Notes: a model not told the origin generated them from the sequence alone. Shown: positions 1 through 6,527, numbered from the stretch's first letter. The stretch: 9,579 nucleotides of DNA from Betaproteobacteria bacterium (GCA_005888925.1 VBCP01000248.1:1-9579); one strand, 5' to 3'. Translations and numbers: made by a program.

Positions 1-578
1 GAGCGGAACTGCCTGCTCGAGTAGACGAAAGCGAGCAGGCCGCCGGCGATGAGCGCGGCGAGGATGGCGCGGTTCACGCCGGTGAGCGAGGGCAGGTCCT
101 GGCCCGCCGGCAGCGTGAGCACCGCTTTCTCCAGCACGCCGACGCGGAAGGCGCCCAGCACGCCGCGCAGCGTCATGTAGGCGGCGATGCCGAGGAACAC
201 GTAGACGATGAGCGATTTAAGATTGCCGGCGCCGACGCGGATCAGTGTCTTCGAGCCGCAGCCCGAGCCGAGCGTCATGCCGACGCCGAAGAGGAAACCG
301 CCGACGATGTAGGAGAGCCAGGTGAAACTGGGGCCGGGGTAGATCGACTTGGAGAGATCGACCACGCCGGCGAGCTGCAGCGCGGAGGCGCCGAGCACCG
401 CGACGGCGATGGCGAGCAGCCACATGCGCATGCGCGCGAGGTCGCCCATGTTCACCCAGTCGGACACCGCGCCCATCGTGCAGAAGTGGGTCTTGTTGCC
501 CACGGCGCCGAAGATGAAGGCGAGAGCGAAGGCCCCGCCGGTCACGTACGGGACCAGCTGCGCTGGATTCGTTTCGAT
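1..578 (-). CDS. YeeE/YedE family (TsuA-like) sulfur-compound permease, C-terminus beyond window
   Basis: This is an inner-membrane permease of the YeeE/YedE family, whose characterised member TsuA imports thiosulfate. About 192 N-terminal residues are visible, probably half the protein. Family motifs are clear: NKTHFCTMGAVSDWVNMGD at residues 28-46 and GSGCGSKTLIR at 104-114. The two cysteines (33 and 107) lie in these motifs; conserved cysteines are functional in this family. Hydrophobic segments lie at about 12-26, 53-73, 88-103 and 119-136. The start is uncertain. No ATG, GTG or TTG occurs in frame between an upstream stop near 617 and a GTG at 545, which lies inside the conserved N-terminus. 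An ATC at 578 sits 8 nt after a strong GGGGG ribosome-binding sequence and would give METNPAQLVPYV, a family-like N-terminus. The gene follows cpoB by 13 nt and is probably cotranscribed with the tol genes. The family is sure; the substrate (thiosulfate or another sulfur or selenium species) is not. Confidence 0.85.
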   Translation of the reverse strand, partial: METNPAQLVPYVTGGAFALAFIFGAVGNKTHFCTMGAVSDWVNMGDLARMRMWLLAIAVAVLGASALQLAGVVDLSKSIYPGPSFTWLSYIVGGFLFGVGMTLGSGCGSKTLIRVGAGNLKSLIVYVFLGIAAYMTLRGVLGAFRVGVLEKAVLTLPAGQDLPSLTGVNRAILAALIAGGLLAFVYSSRQFR

Positions 579-586
579 GGTGAACG

Positions 587-594
587 CCCCCTTA
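587..594 (-). promoter_or_regulatory. Ribosome-binding site of the yeeE/yedE gene overlapping the cpoB stop
   Basis: On the minus strand the cpoB stop TAA (594-592) runs into GGGGG (591-587), giving TAAGGGGG. An 8-nt spacer then leads to ATC at 578-576. This ideal spacing is the main reason for proposing ATC as the start; the GTG at 545 has no comparable purine-rich sequence at the right distance. Confidence 0.5.
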
Positions 595-1389
595 GGGAGC
601 TTGGCGTTTCGCCGCGTTCAGGCGCTGCTTGGCGCTCGCCGCGGCGCTGCTCTTCGGGTACTTCGCGATGACGTCCTCGAGGGTCTTCTGCGCGCTCTTG
701 CGGTCGCCCATCGTTTCCTGCGAGCTCGCGATGCTGAGCATCGCGTCGGACGCCTTCTCGCTGTCGGGCCAGGCGGCGAGCAGCTTTCGCTGCGCGGCGA
801 TCGCCGCCTTGTAGTCGCGCTGGCCGGAGTGCGCCATGCCGACCCAGTACTGCGCGTTCGGCGCGAGCTTGCTCGCGGGATACGTCACCAGGAAGCCCTG
901 CATCGCGGAAACGGCGAGCGCGTAGTTGCCGAGCTTGAACTGGTCGAGCGCCGCCTGGTAGGCGCGCATTTCGCCCTGCGACGCCTCGGCATCGGACGCC
1001 GCCGCGGGTTTCTCGGGCGCGGACGCCTGCTCGCGCGTCTGCTCGAGCTTGCGCAGCCGCGTGTCGATGTCGAGGTAGAGGTCTTTCGAGCGCCGGTCGG
1101 CGGTTTCCGCCTGGTTGCCGAGCACCTCGAGCTGGCCGCGCATGCGCGCCATCTCGTTGCTCAGGGTTTCCACCTGCGTCGCGAGCTGGATGAGCGCGCT
1201 GCGGTCCGAGGCGCCCGCGAGCGCCGCCTCAAGCTTTTTCAGCTGCTCGGCGACCTGGCGCTGGTTTTCGCTGACCTCGGCTCGCAGGAGCTCGATCCGG
1301 CGGCGCGCCTCGTTGTCGTCGAACAGACCCTGCGCCCCCGCATTGAACGCGAGAGCGCAGCCGACGGCGAGCGCAAGGCGCCGTGGCAT
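592..1389 (-). CDS. cpoB: Cell division coordinator CpoB (YbgF), TPR protein of the Tol-Pal system
   Basis: This periplasmic protein couples the Tol-Pal machine to peptidoglycan synthesis by PBP1B during septation in E. coli. The 265-residue product has a signal peptide (cleavage near residue 19, after FNAGA). A coiled-coil region follows at about 27-117 (first stretch RRRIELLRAEVSENQ), the trimerising element of the family. A low-complexity Ala/Glu/Ser linker spans about 121-138. The C-terminal TPR domain spans 142-257, with AYQAALDQFKLGNYALAV, NAQYWVGMAH and AMLSIASSQ as its helices. The start is the ATG at 1389, which shares its A with the pal stop (TGATG), so translation is probably coupled to pal. 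A TTG one codon upstream is possible but unneeded. Length and domain order are normal and the gene looks intact. Confidence 0.95.
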   Translation of the reverse strand: MPRRLALAVGCALAFNAGAQGLFDDNEARRRIELLRAEVSENQRQVAEQLKKLEAALAGASDRSALIQLATQVETLSNEMARMRGQLEVLGNQAETADRRSKDLYLDIDTRLRKLEQTREQASAPEKPAAASDAEASQGEMRAYQAALDQFKLGNYALAVSAMQGFLVTYPASKLAPNAQYWVGMAHSGQRDYKAAIAAQRKLLAAWPDSEKASDAMLSIASSQETMGDRKSAQKTLEDVIAKYPKSSAAASAKQRLNAAKRQAP

Positions 1390-1853
1390 CAATACTCGCC
1401 GCTGTAGAGCATGTCGTCGCGGCGATTCTTCGCGTAGCAGTCTTCGCTATGGTCGGTGCACACGGGCTTCTCCTCCCCCAGGCTCACCGACTCGATCTGG
1501 TCCTCGCGCGCGCCGAGCAGCGTCAGCATCTTCGCGCTCGGGTTCTCGCGCAGGAACTTGGCGTGCGCCTCGACCAGCGAGCGGAACTCGTCCTTGACCT
1601 CGAACTTGTCGTAGTCGAAGTAGATCTGGCGCTTCGACAGGATGTTGTTCGGGTCCTTGAGCGCCGCGAAGGGCGACCCGGTGGAGCGGCCGGTCGCGTC
1701 GACGCGCGCCACCGGCTTCGATTCCACCGCCTGCGGCTTCGCGCCGGGCTTCGCCTCGACCGGGGCGCTCGCCGCGGGCTTCTCGGGTTCGGTGGCGCAC
1801 GCGCCCAGGAAGAGCAGGCTGGTTGCGATCAACGGAAAAAGAACTGCACGCAT
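1389..1853 (-). CDS. pal: Peptidoglycan-associated lipoprotein Pal with an internal in-frame deletion
   Basis: Pal is an outer-membrane lipoprotein that holds the outer membrane to peptidoglycan through an OmpA-like domain and binds TolB. The start at 1853 is fixed by an AAGGAGGG ribosome-binding site 5 nt upstream; the ORF extends further in frame to 1889. The 154-residue product has a lipoprotein signal peptide with lipobox LGAC (Cys19), a Pro/Ala-rich linker to about residue 55, then the OmpA-like domain opening with IYFDYDKFEVKDEFRSL. After NPSAKM the sequence jumps directly to LTLLGAREDQIESVS, and it ends with family-typical EEKPVCTDHSEDCYAKNRRDDMLYSGEY residues. Compared with E. coli Pal, about 29 residues are missing, spanning the GHADERG and YNxSLGxRRAxAV motifs. 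Those motifs carry the Asp and Arg that bind diaminopimelate. The reading frame is unbroken. As read, this protein should not bind peptidoglycan normally; a deletion arising in assembly is the main alternative. Confidence 0.9.
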   Translation of the reverse strand: MRAVLFPLIATSLLFLGACATEPEKPAASAPVEAKPGAKPQAVESKPVARVDATGRSTGSPFAALKDPNNILSKRQIYFDYDKFEVKDEFRSLVEAHAKFLRENPSAKMLTLLGAREDQIESVSLGEEKPVCTDHSEDCYAKNRRDDMLYSGEY

Positions 1854-1858
1854 GTGGT

Positions 1859-1866
1859 CCCTCCTT
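1859..1866 (-). promoter_or_regulatory. Strong ribosome-binding site that fixes the pal start
   Basis: The minus strand reads AAGGAGGG with a 5-nt spacer (ACCAC) to the ATG at 1853. It lies in the short gap after the tolB stop (1870-1868). It rules out the in-frame extension to 1889, which would precede the lipoprotein signal peptide with 12 extra polar residues. It is the strongest ribosome-binding site I saw in the operon. Confidence 0.85.
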
Positions 1867-1867
1867 G

Positions 1868-3130
1868 TCATTCGATGAATGGTCCCCAAGCCGGCTCGCG
1901 TACGTCGCCGGCGGTTGCGCTGAGGCGCTGCTTGACGCGGCCGTCGGCCGAAACCGCCGACAGCACGCCGCGCTCGTTGATCACGGTGGCGAGCAGGATC
2001 ATGCGGCCGTTCGGCGCGAAGCTGGGTGATTCGTCGCGGTCACTGTCGGTGAGGATCTGCACCTGACGGTTGGAAAGATCGAGCAGCGCGACCTGAAACT
2101 TGCCGGCGTTGCGCGTGATATACGCGATCGTTTTGCCGTCCGGGCTTATTCTCGGTGACACATTATAGCTGCCCTCGAAGGTGACGCGCTGCGGCTCGCC
2201 ACCGCTCGCCGGCATGCGGTAGACCTGCGGGGTGCCGCCGCGGTCGGAGGTGAAGTAGATCCACTGCCCGTCGGGCGAGAAGCGCGGCTCGGTATCGATG
2301 CCGCTCGAACTCGCCAGCCGGCGCACGCCGCTGCCGTCGGCGTTGATCAGGAAGAGCTGCGAGCCGCCCTCGCGCGAGAGCACCACCGCCAGCCGGCCGC
2401 CGTCGGGCGCCCAGGCGGGGGCCGAGTTCGAGCCCTTGAAGTTGGCCACGACGTGGCGCTTGCCGTCGAGCAGCGAATGGACGTACACGACGGGCTTCTT
2501 GTTCTCGAAGGACACGTAAGCCAGGCGCTTGCCATCGGGCGACCACACCGGCGAGATGATCGGCTCGAACGAGGCGAGCGCGGTTTCGGCGCCGGCGCCG
2601 TCGTAATCGGCGATCTGCAGCTCGTAGCGGTTGCCGCGCTTCACCACATAGGCGATGCGCGTGGAGAACACGCCTTTTTCCCCCGTGAGCTTCTCGTAGA
2701 CGAAGTCGGAGATGCGGTGCGCCGTGGCGCGCAGCTGCTCCTTGCCGAGCGTGTAGGCGACCCCGCCGAGCGCCTGCTGCTTGACGACGTCGTAGAGGCG
2801 AAAGCGCACCTCGAAGCGGCCGTCGGGCCGCGGCTGCACCGAGCCCACCAGCAGCGCGTCGGCGAGCCGCGAGCGCCATTCGGCGTAATTGATGTTCGTG
2901 GCCTCGGTCGGCTCGGGCACTATCGGCGGCAGCTCGAGCCCGCGAAACAGGCCGCTCCTCTCGAGGTCGGCGCGCACGATGGTGCTGATGCCCGGCGCGA
3001 GCGCAGCTTCGCCCGCGAAGGGCGCGAGCGCGATCGGGATGCGCTGCGCGCCGGCGCCGGTGATTTCGATGGCGAGCTGGGCCTGGGCGCTACACGCCCA
3101 GAAGAGCAAGGCGGCTAGAAGTCGAATCAT
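1868..3130 (-). CDS. tolB: Tol-Pal system protein TolB, periplasmic beta-propeller
   Basis: TolB is a soluble periplasmic protein that binds Pal and is released by TolA, so that Pal can be recycled to the division site. The 420-residue product has a signal peptide (MIRLLAALLFWACSAQA, cleaved near residue 17). The N-terminal TolB domain spans about 19-150 and includes IPIALAPFAG and the DALLVGSVQP segment. The six-bladed propeller spans about 155-420, with the repeated WSPDGK, WAPDGG, FSPDGQ, ISPDGK and FAPNGR strand-turn signatures. The C-terminal AGDVREPAWGPF is typical. Length matches the family (about 420-430) and I see no lesion. The start ATG overlaps the tolA stop by 4 nt (ATGA), consistent with coupled translation. 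Confidence 0.97.
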   Translation of the reverse strand: MIRLLAALLFWACSAQAQLAIEITGAGAQRIPIALAPFAGEAALAPGISTIVRADLERSGLFRGLELPPIVPEPTEATNINYAEWRSRLADALLVGSVQPRPDGRFEVRFRLYDVVKQQALGGVAYTLGKEQLRATAHRISDFVYEKLTGEKGVFSTRIAYVVKRGNRYELQIADYDGAGAETALASFEPIISPVWSPDGKRLAYVSFENKKPVVYVHSLLDGKRHVVANFKGSNSAPAWAPDGGRLAVVLSREGGSQLFLINADGSGVRRLASSSGIDTEPRFSPDGQWIYFTSDRGGTPQVYRMPASGGEPQRVTFEGSYNVSPRISPDGKTIAYITRNAGKFQVALLDLSNRQVQILTDSDRDESPSFAPNGRMILLATVINERGVLSAVSADGRVKQRLSATAGDVREPAWGPFIE

Positions 3131-3813
3131 CGGTCCTGGGGGCGGAATTTTAGTTCCAACTGGCGCTGGAAGAGGTTGCGGTCGTCGGGCTGCGGCAGCG
3201 GCGAGGACTTCATGATGGCGCGCTCGACCGAGTCGTCGTAGCCGGCATGGCCGCTCGATTTGCGTTTGCGCACCGTCAGAACCTCTCCCGTGGGTAGGAG
3301 AGTGACGTCGAAGATGGCCTCCGGGTTCCCCGGGAGGTCCTGCGGCAGGATGATGTTGCCGCGGATCTTGGCGCGGATCTTGTCGGTCCAGGTGGCAAGC
3401 GCCCTCGAGCGCGCGTCGGCCTGCTGGCGCGCGATCAGCGCGCGCAGCCGCTGTTCTTCAAGTTGCTTTTGCTCGTTTGCGGCCTGCTCGCGCAGGCTCT
3501 TCTCGAAGGCGAGGTCGCGCTTGGGCGGCGGGGGCTTGGGCTTTGGCTTGGGCTTTTCCGGCAGCGCGATCTCGGGCTTCTTCACCTCGAGCTCGGGCTC
3601 GGGCTTCACCACGGGCGGCGGTGGCGGCGGCTTCTCCTCGACCACGGGCGGCGGCGTATCCCAGAGCTCGACATTGACCACTGCGGGCGGATGGCTCTGG
3701 AAGCGCACGCCGAGGAACATCACCCCGAGCAGCGCCAGGTGCACGAGCGCGGAGAGCGCAACCGACGGCGCGAGCGCCGGCCGTTCCCGCCGCGGCAGGG
3801 CGGCGGCGCTCAC
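3127..3813 (-). CDS. tolA: Cell envelope integrity protein TolA
   Basis: TolA spans the periplasm and transmits the proton-motive force from TolQR to TolB and Pal. The 228-residue product has a short cytoplasmic end and a membrane anchor at about 16-36 with the Ser-x3-His pair (S21, H25) used in contacts with TolQ. A long Pro/Lys/Glu-rich stretch follows at about 52-98 (PPPPPP, KPKPKPKPPPP), then a short helical region at 101-140. The C-terminal TolA/TonB-like domain spans 141-228 (AKIRGNIILP, FDVTLLPTGEVLTV, ERAIMKSSPLP, LELKFRP). It is much shorter than E. coli TolA (421 residues) because the helical domain II is small, which is usual in betaproteobacteria. The start is GTG, overlapping the tolR stop by 4 nt (GTGA). 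Confidence 0.95.
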   Translation of the reverse strand: MSAAALPRRERPALAPSVALSALVHLALLGVMFLGVRFQSHPPAVVNVELWDTPPPVVEEKPPPPPPVVKPEPELEVKKPEIALPEKPKPKPKPPPPKRDLAFEKSLREQAANEQKQLEEQRLRALIARQQADARSRALATWTDKIRAKIRGNIILPQDLPGNPEAIFDVTLLPTGEVLTVRKRKSSGHAGYDDSVERAIMKSSPLPQPDDRNLFQRQLELKFRPQDR

Positions 3814-4235
3814 TGGGCGAGCTTCACCTGCAAGCCCACGCGGCTTACGCCCTGCTTGCGCAACTCGTCCATTACCTGCAGCACCGCCTCGTAGCGCGCG
3901 TCCTTGTCGCCGCCGACCAGCACCGAGAGCTCGGCATCCTTGCCGCGCACTTCCTTGATCGCGGCACCGAGCTCGGCGCGCGACACGGTACGCTCGCTGA
4001 CGATCGCGCCGGAGCGGTCGCGGCTGCGCACCACCAGGCCGCGATCGGCCTTGACGAACACCTCGAGCGGCACGACGCGCGGCTGGCTCGCCTTGTCGAC
4101 CGTCGGCAGGTCGATCACCGCCGGAGTGACGAGCGGCGCGGTGACCATGAAGATGACGAGCAGCACGAGCATCACGTCGACGTACGGCACGATGTTGATC
4201 TCGTGCATCGGCCCGCGCTTGCGCACTGCCGGCAC
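3810..4235 (-). CDS. tolR: Tol-Pal system protein TolR
   Basis: TolR is the ExbD-family partner of TolQ in the proton-conducting stator. The 141-residue product has one N-terminal membrane segment at about 17-37 within INIVPYVDVMLVLLVIFMV. That segment contains the conserved Asp20, which is essential for proton flow in the family, and is followed by TAPLVTPAVIDLPT. The periplasmic domain (about 45-141) includes VKADRGLVV and ELSVLVGGDKDARYEAVLQVMDEL-type family sequence. The start is a GTG 13 nt after the tolQ stop with a GAGGG sequence upstream; a later ATG (residue 10) would shorten the basic N-terminus but keep the domain. Length is normal. Confidence 0.95.
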   Translation of the reverse strand: MPAVRKRGPMHEINIVPYVDVMLVLLVIFMVTAPLVTPAVIDLPTVDKASQPRVVPLEVFVKADRGLVVRSRDRSGAIVSERTVSRAELGAAIKEVRGKDAELSVLVGGDKDARYEAVLQVMDELRKQGVSRVGLQVKLAQ

Positions 4236-4248
4236 GCTTAGTGGTCCC

Positions 4249-4932
4249 TCATCTCGCCGCCTGCCGGTGGAGGATGTTGGAGAACTCCTCCATGAAGCTC
4301 TCGAAGCGATTGCCCAGGCGATCGACGTCGTGCGAATAGCGGTTGTAGGCGACCACCGCCGGAATGGCGGCGAACAGCCCGATCGCGGTCGCGACCAGCG
4401 CCTCGGCGATGCCCGGGGCGACTTGCGCGAGCGTCGCCTGCTGGACGTTGGCGAGGCTCCTGAAGGCGTGCATGATGCCCCACACCGTGCCGAAGAGGCC
4501 GACGTACGGGCTGACCGAACCGGTGGAGGCGAGAAAGGCGAGGTGGCGCTCGAGGAAGTCCATCTCGCGCTGAAAGGTCGCGCGCATGGCGCGCCGCGCG
4601 CCGTCGACCATGTCGCTCACGTCGGTGCCGGCCTGGCTGCGCAGCTTGGCGAATTCGCGGTAGCCCGCCTCGAACACACGCTCCAGGCTGCCGATGGTGT
4701 GGCGATGGTTCACCGCGCCCTGGTAGAGCGCGTTCAGGTCCTGGCCGCCCCAGAACTCGCGCTCGAATTTCAGCGTCTGCGCGACCGCGCGGTGGATCAC
4801 GAACCACTTCTGGAAGATGAACATCCAGGACATGAACGACACCGCCACCAGGATCGCCATCACCACCTTGACGACCACGCTCGCGTGGAGGATCAGCTGC
4901 CAGATGTCGAGGTCCTGCGTGAACGTCGGCAT
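4249..4932 (-). CDS. tolQ: Tol-Pal system protein TolQ
   Basis: TolQ is the MotA/ExbB-family polytopic membrane subunit that forms the proton channel with TolR and drives TolA. The 227-residue product has three membrane segments at about 18-38, 138-158 and 170-192. The second contains the signature SVSPYVGLFGTVWGIMHAF and the third the signature VAPGIAEALVATAIGLFAAI. The cytoplasmic loop between the first and second segments (about 40-135) is of normal length. The ATG directly abuts the ybgC stop (TAAATG). There is no strong ribosome-binding sequence, so translation probably depends on ybgC. The gene looks intact. Confidence 0.97.
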   Translation of the reverse strand: MPTFTQDLDIWQLILHASVVVKVVMAILVAVSFMSWMFIFQKWFVIHRAVAQTLKFEREFWGGQDLNALYQGAVNHRHTIGSLERVFEAGYREFAKLRSQAGTDVSDMVDGARRAMRATFQREMDFLERHLAFLASTGSVSPYVGLFGTVWGIMHAFRSLANVQQATLAQVAPGIAEALVATAIGLFAAIPAVVAYNRYSHDVDRLGNRFESFMEEFSNILHRQAAR

Positions 4933-5319
4933 TTATGTGAGCGCCTGTTCGAGTTCGATCGGCATGCGGGCCGGCTTCATGCGGCCTCTGTCCACTATGG
5001 CGAGTGTGACCTCCGCCTCGACGAGGAGTTCGTTCGAGCGCTCCACGAGCTGGCGGAACACGATGCTCGCGCGGCCGATTTTAACCACTTCCGCGCTCGC
5101 CCAGACGAGCTCGTTCAGCCGCGCGGCGCGGTGATATTTCACGGCGAGGCTCGCCACCATGAACTGCACGCCGCGCTCCTCGGCGAGGCGCGCGAGGTCG
5201 ATGCCCGCTGCGTTCAGCAGCTCGGTGCGCGCGCGCTCCATGAACGCGAGATATTGCGCGTGGAACACCACACCCCCGGCATCGGTGTCCTGGTAGTAGA
5301 CCCGGACAGGGATCTTCAG
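4933..5319 (-). CDS. ybgC: Tol-Pal-associated acyl-CoA thioesterase YbgC, CTG start
   Basis: YbgC is a cytoplasmic hotdog-fold thioesterase of the 4-hydroxybenzoyl-CoA thioesterase family that acts on acyl-CoA or acyl-ACP and is almost always encoded just before tolQ. The 128-residue product starts (M)KIPVRVYYQDTDAGGVVFH. It carries the family signature around the catalytic Asp13, with Tyr9 and His20, then YLAFMERARTE, AVKYHRAARLNELV and a C-terminal ERSNELLVEAEVTLAIVD segment. The only start matching the family N-terminus is CTG at 5319, whose CTGA overlaps the ruvB stop by 4 nt. The first in-frame ATG lies after the catalytic Asp and would give a dead protein. I saw no strong ribosome-binding site, so reinitiation from ruvB is likely. 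Pipelines restricted to ATG/GTG/TTG may miss or truncate it, or extend the frame antisense-like through ruvB. Confidence 0.92.
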   Translation of the reverse strand: MKIPVRVYYQDTDAGGVVFHAQYLAFMERARTELLNAAGIDLARLAEERGVQFMVASLAVKYHRAARLNELVWASAEVVKIGRASIVFRQLVERSNELLVEAEVTLAIVDRGRMKPARMPIELEQALT

Positions 5320-6353
5320 CTGTCGGATAGGAGATCGCGCGCCGCGGTCGGCGCGACAATTCCGAAATGGCGGTACGCCGAGAGCGTCGCCATGCGGCCG
5401 CGCGGCGTGCGCTGCAGATAACCCTGCTGGATGAGGTAGGGCTCGAGCACATCCTCGATCGTCTCGGCGTCCTCGCCGATCGCATGCGCGAGGTTCTCGA
5501 GACCGACGGGGCCGCCCGAGAATTTCTCGATCACGGCGAGGAGCAGCTTGCGGTCCATCACGTCGAGGCCGAGCGCGTCGACATCGAGCATCTTGAGCGC
5601 GGCTTCGGCGATCGCCTTGGTGACGCGGCCGTCGGCCTTGACCTCGGCGTAATCGCGCACGCGGCGCAGCAGGCGATTCGCCACGCGCGGCGTGCCGCGC
5701 GAGCGGCAGGCGATCTCGCGCGCGCCGCCCTCCTCCAGCGGCACTTTTAAAAGGCCCGAGGAGCGGCGCACGATGGTCGTCAGCTCCTCCTGGCTGTAGA
5801 ACTCCAGGCGCGCGACGATGCCGAAGCGATCGCGCAGCGGATTGGTGAGCATGCCGGCGCGCGTGGTGGCGCCGGCGAGGGTGAACGGCGGCAGGTCGAG
5901 CTTGATCGAGCGCGCCGCGGGGCCCTCGCCGATCATGATGTCGAGCTGGAAATCCTCGAGCGCCGGATAGAGGATCTCCTCGACCACGGGCGAGAGGCGG
6001 TGGATCTCGTCGATGAACAGCACGTCGCGCGGCTCGAGGTTGGTGAGCAGCGCCGCGAGATCGCCGGGGCGCTCGAGCACCGGGCCCGAGGTCTGGCGCA
6101 GGTTCACGCCGAGCTCGCGCGCGATGATGTGCGCGAGGGTCGTCTTGCCCAGGCCCGGCGGGCCGAAGAGCAGCACGTGATCGAGCGCCTCGCCGCGCCG
6201 GCGCGCCGCCTCGATGAAGATCTCGAGCTGGCCGCGGGTCTTTTCCTGCCCGACGTATTCCGCGAGCGTCGCCGGCCGGAGCGACCGCTCGAACTGCTCC
6301 TCCTGCGCCGAGGAGGGCTTTGCCGCAATCAACCGGTCTGTTTCGACTGTCAT
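5316..6353 (-). CDS. ruvB: Holliday junction branch migration DNA helicase RuvB
   Basis: RuvB is the AAA+ motor that, with RuvA, drives Holliday-junction branch migration in recombination repair. The 345-residue product is full length. It shows Walker A GPPGLGKT (64-71), Walker B VLFIDEIH (111-118), sensor 1 GATTRAG (161-167), the arginine-finger segment NPLRDRFG (171-178), the sensor 2 region SRGTPRVANRLLRR (218-231) and the C-terminal winged-helix domain (about 272-335, with GGPVGLENLA and EPYLIQQGYLQRTPRGR). It is the first gene of the minus-strand operon. ruvA and ruvC are not immediately upstream; the next gene faces the other way. The start ATG at 6353 has a weak GGGGA sequence upstream. 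I saw no LexA-like box, so SOS control is not evident here. Confidence 0.98.
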   Translation of the reverse strand: MTVETDRLIAAKPSSAQEEQFERSLRPATLAEYVGQEKTRGQLEIFIEAARRRGEALDHVLLFGPPGLGKTTLAHIIARELGVNLRQTSGPVLERPGDLAALLTNLEPRDVLFIDEIHRLSPVVEEILYPALEDFQLDIMIGEGPAARSIKLDLPPFTLAGATTRAGMLTNPLRDRFGIVARLEFYSQEELTTIVRRSSGLLKVPLEEGGAREIACRSRGTPRVANRLLRRVRDYAEVKADGRVTKAIAEAALKMLDVDALGLDVMDRKLLLAVIEKFSGGPVGLENLAHAIGEDAETIEDVLEPYLIQQGYLQRTPRGRMATLSAYRHFGIVAPTAARDLLSDS

Positions 6354-6370
6354 TTTTACAATCCCCGGGC

Positions 6371-6392
6371 ATTATGCAATGCACCGTTGCAT
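6371..6392 (-). promoter_or_regulatory. Possible ruvB -10 element with an adjoining ATGCAA-N7-TTGCAT dyad
   Basis: Read on the minus strand, CATAAT (6376-6371) matches five of six positions of a sigma-70 -10 element and lies about 18 nt from the ruvB start. No matching -35 hexamer is visible 16-18 nt upstream. A perfect 6-bp inverted repeat, ATGCAA (6374-6379) and TTGCAT (6387-6392) with a 7-nt spacer, overlaps this site and could be an operator. Both calls are weak and rest on pattern only. Confidence 0.25.
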
Positions 6393-6409
6393 GCGCGCGA
6401 CGCACTGCC

Positions 6410-6439
6410 TTGACAGCGCATGTCCGCGACCTGAACAAT
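6410..6439 (+). promoter_or_regulatory. Sigma-70-like promoter of the DUF3015 gene
   Basis: A consensus -35 hexamer TTGACA (6410-6415) is followed after 18 nt by AACAAT (6434-6439), a four-of-six match to TATAAT. It would give a leader of roughly 80 nt ahead of the ATG at 6528. It faces away from ruvB and shares the intergenic region with that gene's promoter. Confidence 0.5.
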
Positions 6440-6478
6440 CCCTCACCGTTCTCTCAAAAGCAACAAGGGAACGCAAAT

Positions 6479-6499
6479 AAGTCGGCGAAACAACGACTT
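6479..6499 (+). promoter_or_regulatory. Small hairpin in the leader of the DUF3015 gene
   Basis: AAGTCG (6479-6484) and CGACTT (6494-6499) form a perfect 6-bp stem with a 9-nt loop, about 30 nt upstream of the start codon. There is no T-run after it, so it is not an intrinsic terminator. It could be an mRNA-stability or regulatory element, or chance. Confidence 0.25.
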
Positions 6500-6527
6500 C
6501 GAATTTGACGTCTTACTGGGAGATGAG

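Noticed and set aside
349..1407. Long plus-strand open frame of about 350 codons across the permease and cpoB
   Set aside because: It is antisense to two genes with clear family motifs, rich in Arg/Ala/Leu as expected from complementary GC-rich coding sequence, and shows no domain.
3521..3570. Short repeats of GGCTTGGGCTTT type as a tandem repeat element
   Set aside because: They encode the Lys-Pro run of the TolA linker; low complexity is expected in this protein.
3904..5421. Plus-strand open frame of about 505 codons over tolR, tolQ and ybgC
   Set aside because: Antisense shadow of genes that are recognisable residue by residue; composition is His/Arg/Asp-rich with no recognisable motif.
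6405..6416. CTG...CAG pair in the intergenic region as a LexA box for ruvB
   Set aside because: The spacing is 6 nt, not the 10 nt between CTG and CAG of the known LexA box, and it overlaps the plus-strand TTGACA.
5320..6438. Upstream part of a minus-strand open frame that continues into ybgC, suggesting a 501-residue fusion
   Set aside because: This part is the wrong frame of ruvB (Arg/Pro-rich); only the last 128 residues from the CTG at 5319 are the thioesterase.
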